The notes beneath the pieces are model-generated. The model was not told the origin of the DNA. It saw only the letters and a program-made list of their open reading frames with translations, and did not search any database. From the NCBI GenBank assembly GCA_964428795.1, contig CAYRZL010000009.1, positions 1 to 47,604 on the forward strand: a stretch of 47,604 bases of DNA. Reading direction: 5' to 3'. This document shows positions 23,030-31,700 of this stretch, one piece after another; the stretch's first letter is position 1; each line of letters begins with the position of its first letter. Source of the DNA: CAYRZL01 sp964428795. Its GTDB lineage: Bacteria; Bacillota; Clostridia; Lachnospirales; Lachnospiraceae. The translations under genes were made by a program, and so were the position numbers.

Positions 23030-25972
23030 ATGGCAAAAATGAGAGTACATGAACTTGCAAAAGAATTGAATATACAGACAAAAGATATTACAAATTATCT
23101 GACAGAAAAAGATGTGGAAGTAAAGAGCCATATGAGTATGTTGGAAGATAGAGAAATCAATATGGTGAAAGAGAAATTTGAAAAGAAAGCTGCACCGGAA
23201 GTAAAACCGGCAGCGGAGAAAAAACCGGAATCAGAGAAAAAAGCGGAACCGGAGAAGAAAGCAGAACAGGATCGTCCGAAGAAAAAATCCACGATTGCTG
23301 CTGTGTACAATCCCCAGAACAGTCGTACCGGCGGCGGAAACCGAAATGGGAAAAATGGAGGCAATAACAAAAACGGACAGAGGAGAAGAGAGCGCAATGA
23401 CAGAAACGGGCGTTCTTCCAGATATGCCGATGAAACATCATCCCTGCGTTCCGGCATGGTTCTTCGCAATCCGAATGAGAGACCGGCAGGCATCCGCAAA
23501 GATCGTCCGGCAGGGGAGCGTGTAAATCCGCTTCGTCAGAATACGGAGAAACCGGCTGCACGTCCGCAGCAGAATCAGGAACAGGCAAAGCCGGTACAGA
23601 ATGATGTACCAAAGAAAGAGCCGGCACAGAATGATGTACAGTCTAAAGTGCAGGCGCAGGGGCGTACTGACCGTCCGGAACGTACTGACCGTCCGGAGCG
23701 CACGGAACGCACGGAACGTTCCAATCGTGGTAATCAGTCCAATGGTGAAAAGCGAAATTTCCGCAATGACCGTTCGGAACGCAGCGACCGTCCGGAGCGC
23801 ACGGATAGATTTGGGGATCGCAGAAACCGGAACGACAGACCGCAGAGAGGAGAGAATGGTGATAAAAATGCACGCAGTGAAAGACCTCAGAGAAACATGG
23901 ACAAAAACAGTCAAGGCGGCAGGGGCGGCAATTATCGTAATCAAGGTGATCGAAACAATCGTCCGAACCGTGAAGGTCATCCGGGACAATCAAGATTAGA
24001 CCGGGAGATTTCCCGTATGAATCAGGCAGCTCCGGCAGAAGAGCTGAATACGAAAGATTCCAGAGAGAAGCGCAGTGAAAATCGTAATAATAAAAAGAAA
24101 CAGGATTATAATAAACGTGAATCCAAAAATCAGGAGCGTTATGTAAATCTGGAGAAAAAGACGGGACATAAGAAAAAACACCAGCAGCCGCAGCAACCGG
24201 CAGCGGAGAAGAAGGATGAGATTCGTACTATTATCCTGCCGGAAGTAATGACTCTGAAGGAACTGGCTGATAAGATGAAAATACAGCCTTCCGTTATTGT
24301 GAAAAAGCTGTTCTTACAGGGTGAGATGGTTACGGTAAACCAGGAGATCACCTATGAAAAGGCAGAGGAGATCGCACTGGAGTACAACTGCATTGCTGAG
24401 CCGGAAGAGAAGATCGACGTAATTGCCGAGCTGTTGAAGGAGGATGAGGAGGATGAATCCACAATGGTATCCCGTCCGCCTGTTGTCTGTGTTATGGGTC
24501 ATGTTGACCATGGTAAAACATCCCTGCTGGATGCGATCCGCAGTACTCGTGTGACCGCGCGTGAGGCAGGTGGTATCACACAGCATATCGGAGCATCTGT
24601 CGTTACGATCAATGGTCAGAATATCACATTTTTGGATACTCCGGGTCATGAGGCATTTACCGCAATGCGTATGCGCGGTGCAAATTCCACGGATATTGCA
24701 ATTCTTGTTGTAGCTGCCGATGACGGTGTAATGCCGCAGACCGTAGAGGCGATCAACCATGCAAAAGCGGCAGGAATTGAGATTATCGTTGCAATCAATA
24801 AAATTGATAAACCGAATGCAAATATCGATAAAGTAAAACAGGAGCTGGCTGATTATGAGCTGATTCCGGAGGACTGGGGCGGAAGTACGATTTTTGTTCC
24901 GGTATCTGCCCATACAAAAGAAGGTATTGACACACTGCTTGAGATGGTGCTTCTGACTGCGGAAATTCTGGAGCTGAAAGCAAATCCGAAGCGTAATGCT
25001 AGAGGTCTTGTCATCGAGGCTCAGCTGGATAAGGGCAGAGGTGCGGTTGCCACTGTTCTTGTACAGAAAGGCACGCTGAAAGTAGGTCAGCCGGTTGCAG
25101 CAGGAAGCAGCTACGGTAAAGTCCGTGCCATGATCGATGACAGAGGAAACCGTGTCAAAGAAGCAGGCCCTTCCATGCCGGTAGAGATTCTCGGACTTTC
25201 CTCCGTGCCAAATGCCGGAGAGGTATTTGTTATGTGTGATTCCGAGAAGGATGCAAGAAGCTTTGCAGAGACCTTCGTGGCTGAGAATAAGGCAAGACTG
25301 GTTGAGGAGACAAAATCCAGAATGTCTCTGGATGATCTGTTCTCCCAGATTCAGGCGGGCAATCTGAAAGAACTGAATCTGATCGTCAAAGCGGATGTTC
25401 AGGGTTCTGTGGAGGCTGTAAAACAGAGTCTGATCAAGCTGTCCAACGATGAAGTGGTTGTAAAAGTCATCCATGGCGGAGCGGGAGCTGTCAATGAGTC
25501 TGATGTTATCCTGGCAAGCGCTTCCAATGCTATCATCATTGGTTTCAATACAAAGGTGGATGCAACTGCAAAATCAATCGCAGAGCAGGAAAATGTAGAC
25601 ATTCGTATGTACAGTGTCATCTACAACGCCATTGAGGATGTGGAAGCTGCCATGAAGGGTATGCTTGATCCGGTATTTGAGGAGAAGATTCTCGGTCATG
25701 CGGAGGTACGTCAGATCTTCAAGGCGTCCGGTGTAGGAAACATTGCAGGCTCTTATGTCCTGGACGGTACATTTGAGCGTGGATGCAAGGTTCGTGTATC
25801 AAGAGAAGGTACGCAGATTTATGAAGGTAATCTGGCATCCCTGAAACGTTTCAAGGATGATGTGAAGGAAGTCAGAGCCGGATATGAGTGTGGTTTTGTA
25901 ATTGAAGGATTCAACGATGTGCAGGAACTGGATATCGTTGAAAGCTATAAAATGGTAGAGGTGCCAAGATAG
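23030..25972 (+). CDS. infB: translation initiation factor IF-2
   Basis: The 980-residue GTPase brings initiator tRNA to the 30S subunit. It has a first IF2_N domain (about 1-55), a long disordered basic region (about 60-390) rich in Arg, Asn, Lys, Glu and Pro with tandem TDRPER units, a second IF2_N (about 408-460), and the G domain with GHVDHGKTS (about 488), DTPGH and NKID, followed by domains II to IV. The disordered region is unusually long and makes the protein larger than most IF-2s. The stop overlaps the rbfA GTG by one base (TAGTG). Confidence 0.97.
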   Translation: MAKMRVHELAKELNIQTKDITNYLTEKDVEVKSHMSMLEDREINMVKEKFEKKAAPEVKPAAEKKPESEKKAEPEKKAEQDRPKKKSTIAAVYNPQNSRTGGGNRNGKNGGNNKNGQRRRERNDRNGRSSRYADETSSLRSGMVLRNPNERPAGIRKDRPAGERVNPLRQNTEKPAARPQQNQEQAKPVQNDVPKKEPAQNDVQSKVQAQGRTDRPERTDRPERTERTERSNRGNQSNGEKRNFRNDRSERSDRPERTDRFGDRRNRNDRPQRGENGDKNARSERPQRNMDKNSQGGRGGNYRNQGDRNNRPNREGHPGQSRLDREISRMNQAAPAEELNTKDSREKRSENRNNKKKQDYNKRESKNQERYVNLEKKTGHKKKHQQPQQPAAEKKDEIRTIILPEVMTLKELADKMKIQPSVIVKKLFLQGEMVTVNQEITYEKAEEIALEYNCIAEPEEKIDVIAELLKEDEEDESTMVSRPPVVCVMGHVDHGKTSLLDAIRSTRVTAREAGGITQHIGASVVTINGQNITFLDTPGHEAFTAMRMRGANSTDIAILVVAADDGVMPQTVEAINHAKAAGIEIIVAINKIDKPNANIDKVKQELADYELIPEDWGGSTIFVPVSAHTKEGIDTLLEMVLLTAEILELKANPKRNARGLVIEAQLDKGRGAVATVLVQKGTLKVGQPVAAGSSYGKVRAMIDDRGNRVKEAGPSMPVEILGLSSVPNAGEVFVMCDSEKDARSFAETFVAENKARLVEETKSRMSLDDLFSQIQAGNLKELNLIVKADVQGSVEAVKQSLIKLSNDEVVVKVIHGGAGAVNESDVILASASNAIIIGFNTKVDATAKSIAEQENVDIRMYSVIYNAIEDVEAAMKGMLDPVFEEKILGHAEVRQIFKASGVGNIAGSYVLDGTFERGCKVRVSREGTQIYEGNLASLKRFKDDVKEVRAGYECGFVIEGFNDVQELDIVESYKMVEVPR

Positions 25973-26361
25973 TGAGAAAAAACAGTATAAAAAATACACG
26001 CGTGAATGAAGAGGTCATGCGTGAACTCAGTAATATTATCCGCGGGGAGATCAAGGACCCGCGGATCCATCCGATGACAAGCATTTCCAGTGTAGAGGTG
26101 GCGCCGGATTTAAAGACATGTAAAGTGTATATCAGTGTTCTTGGGGATGAGAAAGCCCAGCAGGATACGATAGCAGGTTTAAAAAGCGCCGCAGGATTTA
26201 TTCGTTCCTGTCTGGCAAAAACACTGAATATGAGAAATACGCCGGAAATCCGCTTTATCCTGGATCAGTCTATCGAGTATGCCATCGATATGTCAAAGAA
26301 AATTGACGCATTGACATACTCGGACAATATGCCGGAAAAGTTGGAAGGCTACAAGGAGTAA
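25972..26361 (+). CDS. rbfA: ribosome-binding factor A
   Basis: The 129-residue protein has the single KH-like fold of RbfA: RVNEEVMRELSNIIRGEIKDPRI at the N-terminus, the VSVAPDLKTCKVYISVLG-like strand region, and a final PEIRFILDQSIEYAIDMSKKI helix. It acts in late 30S maturation and cold adaptation. The start is GTG, sharing its first G with the infB TAG. DHH follows three bases after the stop. Confidence 0.95.
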   Translation: MRKNSIKNTRVNEEVMRELSNIIRGEIKDPRIHPMTSISSVEVAPDLKTCKVYISVLGDEKAQQDTIAGLKSAAGFIRSCLAKTLNMRNTPEIRFILDQSIEYAIDMSKKIDALTYSDNMPEKLEGYKE

Positions 26362-26364
26362 GAC

Positions 26365-27345
26365 ATGATTACAAGTCTGGATCATCTGCTGGAGGGAGTA
26401 TGCACTGTTGGGATTGCCGGACATGTAAGACCGGACGGAGACTGTGCAGGCTCTGCTTTGGCTGTTTATAATTATATTAAGACATGGTATTCTGACGTAC
26501 AGGTGGATCTTTATCTGGAGCCGATTCCGAATGTTTTTCAGTTTTTGAGCCGGTCTGAGGAGATTTGCTCCGAATACCCGGAACGTGCACCGTACGATCT
26601 TTTTCTTGCACTGGATTGCGGAGACCTTGCGCGTCTGGGCGAAGCAGGTAAATATTTTACCCGGGCAAAGAAAACAGCCTGTGTGGATCATCATAAGAGC
26701 AATCAGTCCTTTGCAATGGAAAATTTGATTGTGTCCACAGCAAGCTCCACCTCGGAGCTGGTCTATGGGCTGATGGATCAAAAGCGTATCACAAAAGAAA
26801 TTGCAGAGTGCATCTATGTGGGAATTGTACATGATACCGGTGTATTTCAGTTTTCCTGTACTTCCGCAAAAACCATGGAAATTGCAGGACGATTGATGGA
26901 TATGGGAATCGATTTTCCAACGATTGTGGACGATACGTTCTATACAAAGACCTTTGAGGAAAACCAGATTCTCGGTCTGGCACTGACAAAAAGCAGGCTT
27001 CATCTGGATGGATTTTGCATTTCCAGTATGATTTCCAAAGCTGAGATGGAAGCATATCATGTGACAACTCAGGATCTGAGCGGTATTGTACAGGCACTTC
27101 GGGTAACGAAAGGTGCGGATGTGGCAGTGTTTTTGTATGAAAGTGATATTGACACATATAAAGTAAGTATGCGTTCCAAGAAGCAGGTGGATGTGGCTGA
27201 GATTGCCATGAAATATGGCGGAGGAGGTCATGCAAGAGCTGCAGGCGTCACCATGCAGGGTGATCCGGATGGGATTCTGGAGCAGATTGTGCAGGACATA
27301 GCAGGCGCAGGATTCAGGAGAAAGCAATGTACAATGGAATCATAA
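26365..27345 (+). CDS. DHH/DHHA1 phosphoesterase (NrnA-like nanoRNase)
   Basis: The 326-residue enzyme has the DHH metal motifs: HVRPDGDCAGS (about residue 19), LALDCGD (about 78), a CVDHHKSN core (about 100) and HDTGVFQFS (about 151), then a DHHA1 domain ending in GGGGHARAAG (about 290). This family degrades short RNAs and/or pAp; some members hydrolyse cyclic dinucleotide products. It is encoded between rbfA and truB in many Firmicutes. AAGGAG lies before the ATG inside rbfA. It overlaps truB by 19 bases. Whether RNA, pAp or both are substrates cannot be read here. Confidence 0.9.
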   Translation: MITSLDHLLEGVCTVGIAGHVRPDGDCAGSALAVYNYIKTWYSDVQVDLYLEPIPNVFQFLSRSEEICSEYPERAPYDLFLALDCGDLARLGEAGKYFTRAKKTACVDHHKSNQSFAMENLIVSTASSTSELVYGLMDQKRITKEIAECIYVGIVHDTGVFQFSCTSAKTMEIAGRLMDMGIDFPTIVDDTFYTKTFEENQILGLALTKSRLHLDGFCISSMISKAEMEAYHVTTQDLSGIVQALRVTKGADVAVFLYESDIDTYKVSMRSKKQVDVAEIAMKYGGGGHARAAGVTMQGDPDGILEQIVQDIAGAGFRRKQCTMES

Positions 27346-28226
27346 ACGTATACAAAGAAAAAGGATTCACTTCTTTTGATGTGGTGGCAAAGATGCGTGG
27401 GATTGCCGGTCAGAAAAAAATCGGACATACCGGTACGCTGGACCCGGATGCGGAGGGGGTTCTTCCTGTTTGTCTGGGAAAAGCCACCAGAGTCTGTGAT
27501 CTGATCACCGACAGCGATAAGACATATCGGGCGGTACTGCGTCTTGGGGTGGAGACAGATACTCAGGACAGTACCGGACAGATTTTGCGTGAGCGTCCGG
27601 TGACCTGCGGGGAAGAGGAAGTGCGGCGGACCATTGGGAGCTTCGTGGGAAAACAGAGTCAGGTTCCGCCCATGTACTCGGCATTGAAGGTGAATGGGCA
27701 GAAGCTGTGTGATCTGGCGAGAGCCGGAAAAACGGTGGAGCGAAAACTACGCGAAATTATAATATATGATATTCATATTGAAGAGGTAAAACTTCCGTAT
27801 GTTACGATGACGGTATCCTGTTCCAAAGGGACTTATATCAGAACTCTTTGCAATGATATTGGCGAAAAGCTGGGCTGCGGCGGGTGTATGGATCGTCTGC
27901 TTAGAACTAAGGCTGGCATATTTACGCTGCGGGATGCACATACACTGGAGGAAATTCAGGAGCGCAAAGATGTGGGAGAATTGGGAACTCTGATACAGCC
28001 GGTGGATATCGTGTTTGGCGGTTATCAAAGATATAAAGCAGAGGAACAATATCAGAAAATGCTGGAAAACGGTAACCGGCTGCCAAAAGAGGCGTTTGAC
28101 AGAGAATTTTGCGCACAGGAAGGGGAGCAGGTGCGTATTTACGATGCATCAGATTGTTTTGTTGGAATTTATCAATTTGATGCAGACCGGGGAGATATAA
28201 AACCGGTCAAGATTTTCAAGAGTTAG
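27327..28226 (+). CDS. truB: tRNA pseudouridine(55) synthase TruB
   Basis: The 299-residue enzyme makes pseudouridine at position 55 of tRNA. It has the GTLDPDAEGVLPVCLG motif with the catalytic Asp (about residue 39), the conserved YRAVLRLG strand and the GTYIRTLCNDIGEKLG motif near residue 172, then a short C-terminal part. The ATG lies within the end of the DHH gene (19-base overlap), so translation is probably coupled. Length is typical. Confidence 0.95.
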   Translation: MYNGIINVYKEKGFTSFDVVAKMRGIAGQKKIGHTGTLDPDAEGVLPVCLGKATRVCDLITDSDKTYRAVLRLGVETDTQDSTGQILRERPVTCGEEEVRRTIGSFVGKQSQVPPMYSALKVNGQKLCDLARAGKTVERKLREIIIYDIHIEEVKLPYVTMTVSCSKGTYIRTLCNDIGEKLGCGGCMDRLLRTKAGIFTLRDAHTLEEIQERKDVGELGTLIQPVDIVFGGYQRYKAEEQYQKMLENGNRLPKEAFDREFCAQEGEQVRIYDASDCFVGIYQFDADRGDIKPVKIFKS

Positions 28227-28242
28227 GCAGGATAATATTGGA

Positions 28243-29154
28243 ATGATATACATACAGAATGTGAAGGATCTGAATATAGAGAAACCGACCATTGTGTCTC
28301 TCGGCAAATTCGACGGACTTCATACCGGGCATAAGCTGCTGATGGATCACTTACATACCGGGCATGAGCAGGGATTACAAAGTGTTGCATTCACCTTTGA
28401 TATTCCACCCAGAGCAATGGAAGCGGCTGATTATCGTGTGCTTTCCACGCAAAGGGAGAAGGAGATGATCTTTCGGCAGGTAGGAGTAGATTATCTTATC
28501 GAGTGTCCTTTTACGAATGAGTTTAAGAGTATGGAGCCGGAGGAATTTCTAAAGCTGTTGTCCAAACGTTTGCATGTGAAAAAAATTGTGTCCGGAACAG
28601 ATTTTCGTTTTGGATATAAAGCAAGAGGCGATTACCAGATGCTGCAGGAGTATGCACATATTCTTGGATATGAGGTTGAAATCGTAGATAAGATACAGTA
28701 TCATGGGCAGGATATCAGCAGTACGTGGATTCGAGAGCTTGTCATGAAAGGAGATATGGAGACCGCAAATAAATTGCTTGGATATTCCTATTTTCTTCTT
28801 GAAACAGTGATCGAAGGAAATCAGCTTGGAAGAACTGTGGATATTCCCACAGCCAATCTTTTACCTGAGCCGGAGAAGCTGCTCCCGCCAAATGGAGTTT
28901 ATATTTCAGAGGTATGTATCGATGGCGTGACTTATCACGGAATCAGCAATATTGGCTGCAAGCCTACGGTAGGAGGCGGGAATCCTATTGGTGTGGAGAT
29001 GTACATTTTTGATTTTCATGAGAATATTTATGGAAAAGAGATCGCTGTAAGTTTTCTGAAATTTTTAAGACCCGAGAAGAAATTTCCGGACTTTGAACAT
29101 CTGATTCATCAGATGAAACAGGATATTGCTTCTGCGAAGCGGTATTTTAGATAA
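28243..29154 (+). CDS. ribF: bifunctional riboflavin kinase/FAD synthetase
   Basis: The 303-residue enzyme converts riboflavin to FMN and then FAD. The N-terminal nucleotidyltransferase domain has SLGKFDGLHTGH (the GxFDGxHxGH motif), the RFGYKARGD segment and SSTWIRELV. The C-terminal kinase domain has LGRTVDIPTANL and GISNIGCKPTVGG, ending in LRPEKKFP. It is the last gene of the rimP operon. A tRNA gene with its own promoter follows after 70 bases. Confidence 0.95.
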   Translation: MIYIQNVKDLNIEKPTIVSLGKFDGLHTGHKLLMDHLHTGHEQGLQSVAFTFDIPPRAMEAADYRVLSTQREKEMIFRQVGVDYLIECPFTNEFKSMEPEEFLKLLSKRLHVKKIVSGTDFRFGYKARGDYQMLQEYAHILGYEVEIVDKIQYHGQDISSTWIRELVMKGDMETANKLLGYSYFLLETVIEGNQLGRTVDIPTANLLPEPEKLLPPNGVYISEVCIDGVTYHGISNIGCKPTVGGGNPIGVEMYIFDFHENIYGKEIAVSFLKFLRPEKKFPDFEHLIHQMKQDIASAKRYFR

Positions 29155-29181
29155 TTTTTTTGTATTTTTTAAAAAAAGTAT

Positions 29182-29210
29182 TTGCAATATAGTGCAAGGT
29201 TGTATATAAT
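29182..29210 (+). promoter_or_regulatory. promoter of the tRNA-Thr gene
   Basis: TTGCAA at 29182-29187 and a perfect TATAAT at 29205-29210 are 17 bases apart. Transcription would start near 29217, only about seven bases before the mature tRNA 5' end. Confidence 0.8.
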
Positions 29211-29223
29211 ATATCTTGCGTTT

Positions 29224-29296
29224 GCTTCGATAGCTCAGTTGGTAGAGCACTTCACTCGTAATGAAGGGGTCGTCGGTTCGAGTCCGATTCGAAGCT
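29224..29296 (+). tRNA. tRNA-Thr, anticodon CGT
   Basis: The 73-base sequence folds as a cloverleaf: acceptor GCTTCGA/TCGAAGC with discriminator T, D stem GCTC/GAGC, anticodon stem CTTCA/TGAAG with loop CTCGTAA (anticodon CGT, reading ACG), variable GGGTC and T arm GTCGG-TTCGAGT-CCGAT. CCA is not encoded. It has its own promoter and is followed directly by a strong hairpin. No integrase or att-like duplication is visible next to it. Confidence 0.95.
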
Positions 29297-29302
29297 TTCT
29301 AA

Positions 29303-29344
29303 AAAAGCGATATCATATCAAAGATGATATGATATCGCTTTTTC
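29303..29344. terminator. 18-bp bidirectional terminator
   Basis: AAAAGCGATATCATATCA at 29303-29320 pairs perfectly with 29325-29342 around AAGA. It has A-runs on the left and T-runs on the right, so it can stop the tRNA transcript and, on the other strand, the Na/Pi transporter gene. Confidence 0.9.
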
Positions 29345-29360
29345 AATATTATGTAATTAT

Positions 29361-31001
29361 TTAATACAGAATCTGATTTTCTCTTTCTTTCAATGCGTAT
29401 GCCAGATTGATGGCATGATCGGAACATCGCTCAAAGTCTGTAACCAGATCGGAGAAGATAACTCCTGCCAGCGGATCACAGGCGGAACCCATCAATCGTT
29501 CTACATGGCTGTTGATCAGCATTTTTTCCTGATCATCAATACGGGATTCCAGATCCTCGATATGATCTAATTGTGAGTAGTCTTCCGTTGCAAAAATAGA
29601 GATAGAAAGTTTTACCGCTTCGATGGTATCCTGTGCCATCGCCATCAGCTCGTCTGTGGCTGCCTCGGACATTTTGACTTTCCGGTTTTTTAATTGTTCG
29701 GCATATTCTACGATGTTTTCCGCATGATCGGAAATACGTTCGATATCTGTAATTGCAATGGTCATCATGGAAACACGCCGCATATTGGTTTCTGACAGAC
29801 TGAGCATCCGAAGCTCCAGCATGGCATCTGCGATCATATGATTTAAAATATTGACCGTTTCTTCCCTTTCACGGACGATCGCTGCCTTTTCTTCACTGTA
29901 ATCGAAGAAGCACTGGATAGAAGTATCCAGATTTTCCGTAGCGATCTTGCCCATACGCGTGATTTCCATCTGTGCTTCGCTTAAAGCAATAGCGGGAGTT
30001 ACTTTGTCTAACTGGTTCATATAGATCAGTGTGCGGTCTTCCATTGCACGGTTTTCTTCCGGTTTTAAAGGAATAATCTTATATGCAAGATTGATGATCT
30101 GCTTGGTAAAAGCAAATTCAATGACTACTGCTACAATAGCAAATATCGTGTGTGTATTTGCAATCTGTCGTCCAATGTTGCCCGGTGACAGGTTCTGAAT
30201 GAAATCCAGAAGAACCGGGAATACATTGATCAGGATCAGTAAAATTCCGGCACGGATCAGATTGAACAGCAGATTCAGGATAGCAGTTCTTTTTCCGTTT
30301 CGATTTGCAGTCAGAGATGCCAGCAGGTTTGGTGTGACGGAACCAATAGCGGCACCGATCACAAGATATACTGTAACATCATACGTCAGCAGACCCTGCA
30401 CAGCAAAGGTCTGGAAGATGACGATGGATGAAGATGAACTTTGCAGCAGCGCTGTAAATGCGATAGCGAATACAAGGGCAAGTACAGGATTGCTGAGTTT
30501 TGACATAAACTCCACAAACTCAGGACTTTGGGATAAAGGTACTACTGCGGCTTTCATGATTGTGATACCCTGGAATAACATACCAAAGCCCATAATAACA
30601 GAACCTACATGTTTTAGAAGATTCTTTTTTATAAACAGGGACATAACAGCTCCCAGACATAGCAGAAGAGGGGTAAAAGTACTTAACTGAAATGCTGTCA
30701 ACTGGGCTGTAATAGTAGTACCGATGTTTGCACCCATAATAACGCCGATCGCCTGAAACAGGTTCATCATGCCTGAGTTTACAAAACCGATAACCATAAC
30801 ATCCGTTGCAGATGAGCTTTGGATCAGCATGGTCATTCCGATGCCGACCAGAACAGCAATGAGCTTGTTTTTTGTAGCCTTTTCCAATATAGCCTGCAAA
30901 TTATCACCACAGGCATTCTTTAACCCGCTGGACATGATGGACATTCCAAACAGAAACAGACCAACACCGCCAAGTAAAGAAAATATCTCTCCTATTGACA
31001 T
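29361..31001 (-). CDS. Na/Pi cotransporter family protein with a PhoU-like domain
   Basis: The 546-residue protein has an N-terminal membrane domain (about 1-310) made of two similar PNaS halves, with the repeated QSSSATDVMVIGFVNSG and QSSSSSIVIFQTFAVQG motifs that form the Na+ and phosphate sites. A C-terminal cytoplasmic PhoU-like helical domain (about 335-540) has two repeats around TDIERISDHAENI and TDFERCSDHAINL. Such proteins import phosphate with Na+. GGAGG precedes the ATG. No pst or phoU genes lie nearby. It ends at the shared bidirectional terminator. Confidence 0.92.
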   Translation of the reverse strand: MSIGEIFSLLGGVGLFLFGMSIMSSGLKNACGDNLQAILEKATKNKLIAVLVGIGMTMLIQSSSATDVMVIGFVNSGMMNLFQAIGVIMGANIGTTITAQLTAFQLSTFTPLLLCLGAVMSLFIKKNLLKHVGSVIMGFGMLFQGITIMKAAVVPLSQSPEFVEFMSKLSNPVLALVFAIAFTALLQSSSSSIVIFQTFAVQGLLTYDVTVYLVIGAAIGSVTPNLLASLTANRNGKRTAILNLLFNLIRAGILLILINVFPVLLDFIQNLSPGNIGRQIANTHTIFAIVAVVIEFAFTKQIINLAYKIIPLKPEENRAMEDRTLIYMNQLDKVTPAIALSEAQMEITRMGKIATENLDTSIQCFFDYSEEKAAIVREREETVNILNHMIADAMLELRMLSLSETNMRRVSMMTIAITDIERISDHAENIVEYAEQLKNRKVKMSEAATDELMAMAQDTIEAVKLSISIFATEDYSQLDHIEDLESRIDDQEKMLINSHVERLMGSACDPLAGVIFSDLVTDFERCSDHAINLAYALKERENQILY

Positions 31002-31187
31002 ATCATTCTCCTCCGTATATACATGTCATTTTCTTTTCTCTTTATTCACGTACATAATTCATTTTAATAGATTTTTGGCGGTTTGTCTCGGGTAATTGTG
31101 AAAAAAGTAAATTTTTAGTGAAATGAATGTAAAATTTATCAAAAAAGCAGGTAAAATACAGCACTTTTCCAATTTTATTTTTGAAAA

Positions 31188-31217
31188 TAAAAAAGGAATT
31201 GACAAAATGCCAATTCC
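31188..31217 (-). terminator. terminator of the small XRE gene
   Basis: On the minus strand GGAATTG (31211-31217) pairs with CAATTCC (31195-31201) and is followed by TTTTTTATTTTC. It lies about 20 bases beyond the XRE stop codon. Confidence 0.8.
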
Positions 31218-31237
31218 CTCTCTCGAACCTTATAAAA

Positions 31238-31474
31238 TTATTTTACCTCAGCCGCTTTTTTCAGATCTTTATGAATTAAATCGTCCAATTTAGTCTCATA
31301 CAAATCAGCAATCTTTACAAACGTCTCCAGAGTTGGTACACGGTAACCAATCTCATAATTGATGTATGTGTGTCTGGAAATATTCAAAAGGTTCGCAGTC
31401 TGCTCCTGCGTTCTTTTATTCTTTTTTCTGAGATAAGCCATGTTTTCAAGTAACAAGCTGAAATCGTGTTCCAT
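31238..31474 (-). CDS. small XRE family regulator
   Basis: The 78-residue protein is a single helix-turn-helix: LLENMAYLRKKNKRTQEQTA, recognition helix LNISRHTYINYEIGYRVP, then LETFVKIADLYETKLDDLI. I start at the ATG complementary to 31472-31474 because AAGGAGG lies five bases upstream. The longer frame includes that site. It is divergent from the SulP transporter gene and could control it. The shared 226-base interval is very AT-rich. Confidence 0.88.
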   Translation of the reverse strand: MEHDFSLLLENMAYLRKKNKRTQEQTANLLNISRHTYINYEIGYRVPTLETFVKIADLYETKLDDLIHKDLKKAAEVK

Positions 31475-31576
31475 AAGTACCTCCTTCGTTACAACCAAGT
31501 GACAGCATCATTTAAAGAATCTCTTTCAAAATTTTAACCATTATATCATATTTTTTTTCAATAGGAAAGCACACAC

Positions 31577-31605
31577 TTGACAACATTTTCTTAAAGTTAT
31601 GTAAA
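31577..31605 (+). promoter_or_regulatory. weak promoter candidate for the SulP gene
   Basis: A consensus TTGACA at 31577-31582 is followed 17 bases later by TGTAAA (31600-31605). A better -10, TAAAAT, would need 19 bases. The leader would be about 90 bases, with AGGAGG before the ATG. Confidence 0.3.
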
Positions 31606-31700
31606 ATTATAGTAAAATGAGAACGAAGGTGATCAGTTTGGGAACTTGAAAAGTATGAGACAGAAAGTATATAATGAAAAAGATCAGGAGGAATGTGTGA

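Noticed and set aside
24314..25474. Long minus-strand open frame across infB
   Set aside because: It is antisense to the conserved IF-2 GTPase domains, has no ribosome binding site and its protein is Cys/His-rich noise typical of antisense frames.
26293..27327. Long minus-strand open frame across the DHH gene
   Set aside because: Antisense to DHH/DHHA1 motifs, with no start signal.
29224..29344. tRNA-Thr as an integration site
   Set aside because: No integrase and no repeat of the tRNA 3' end are visible in the window. The downstream hairpin is an ordinary terminator.
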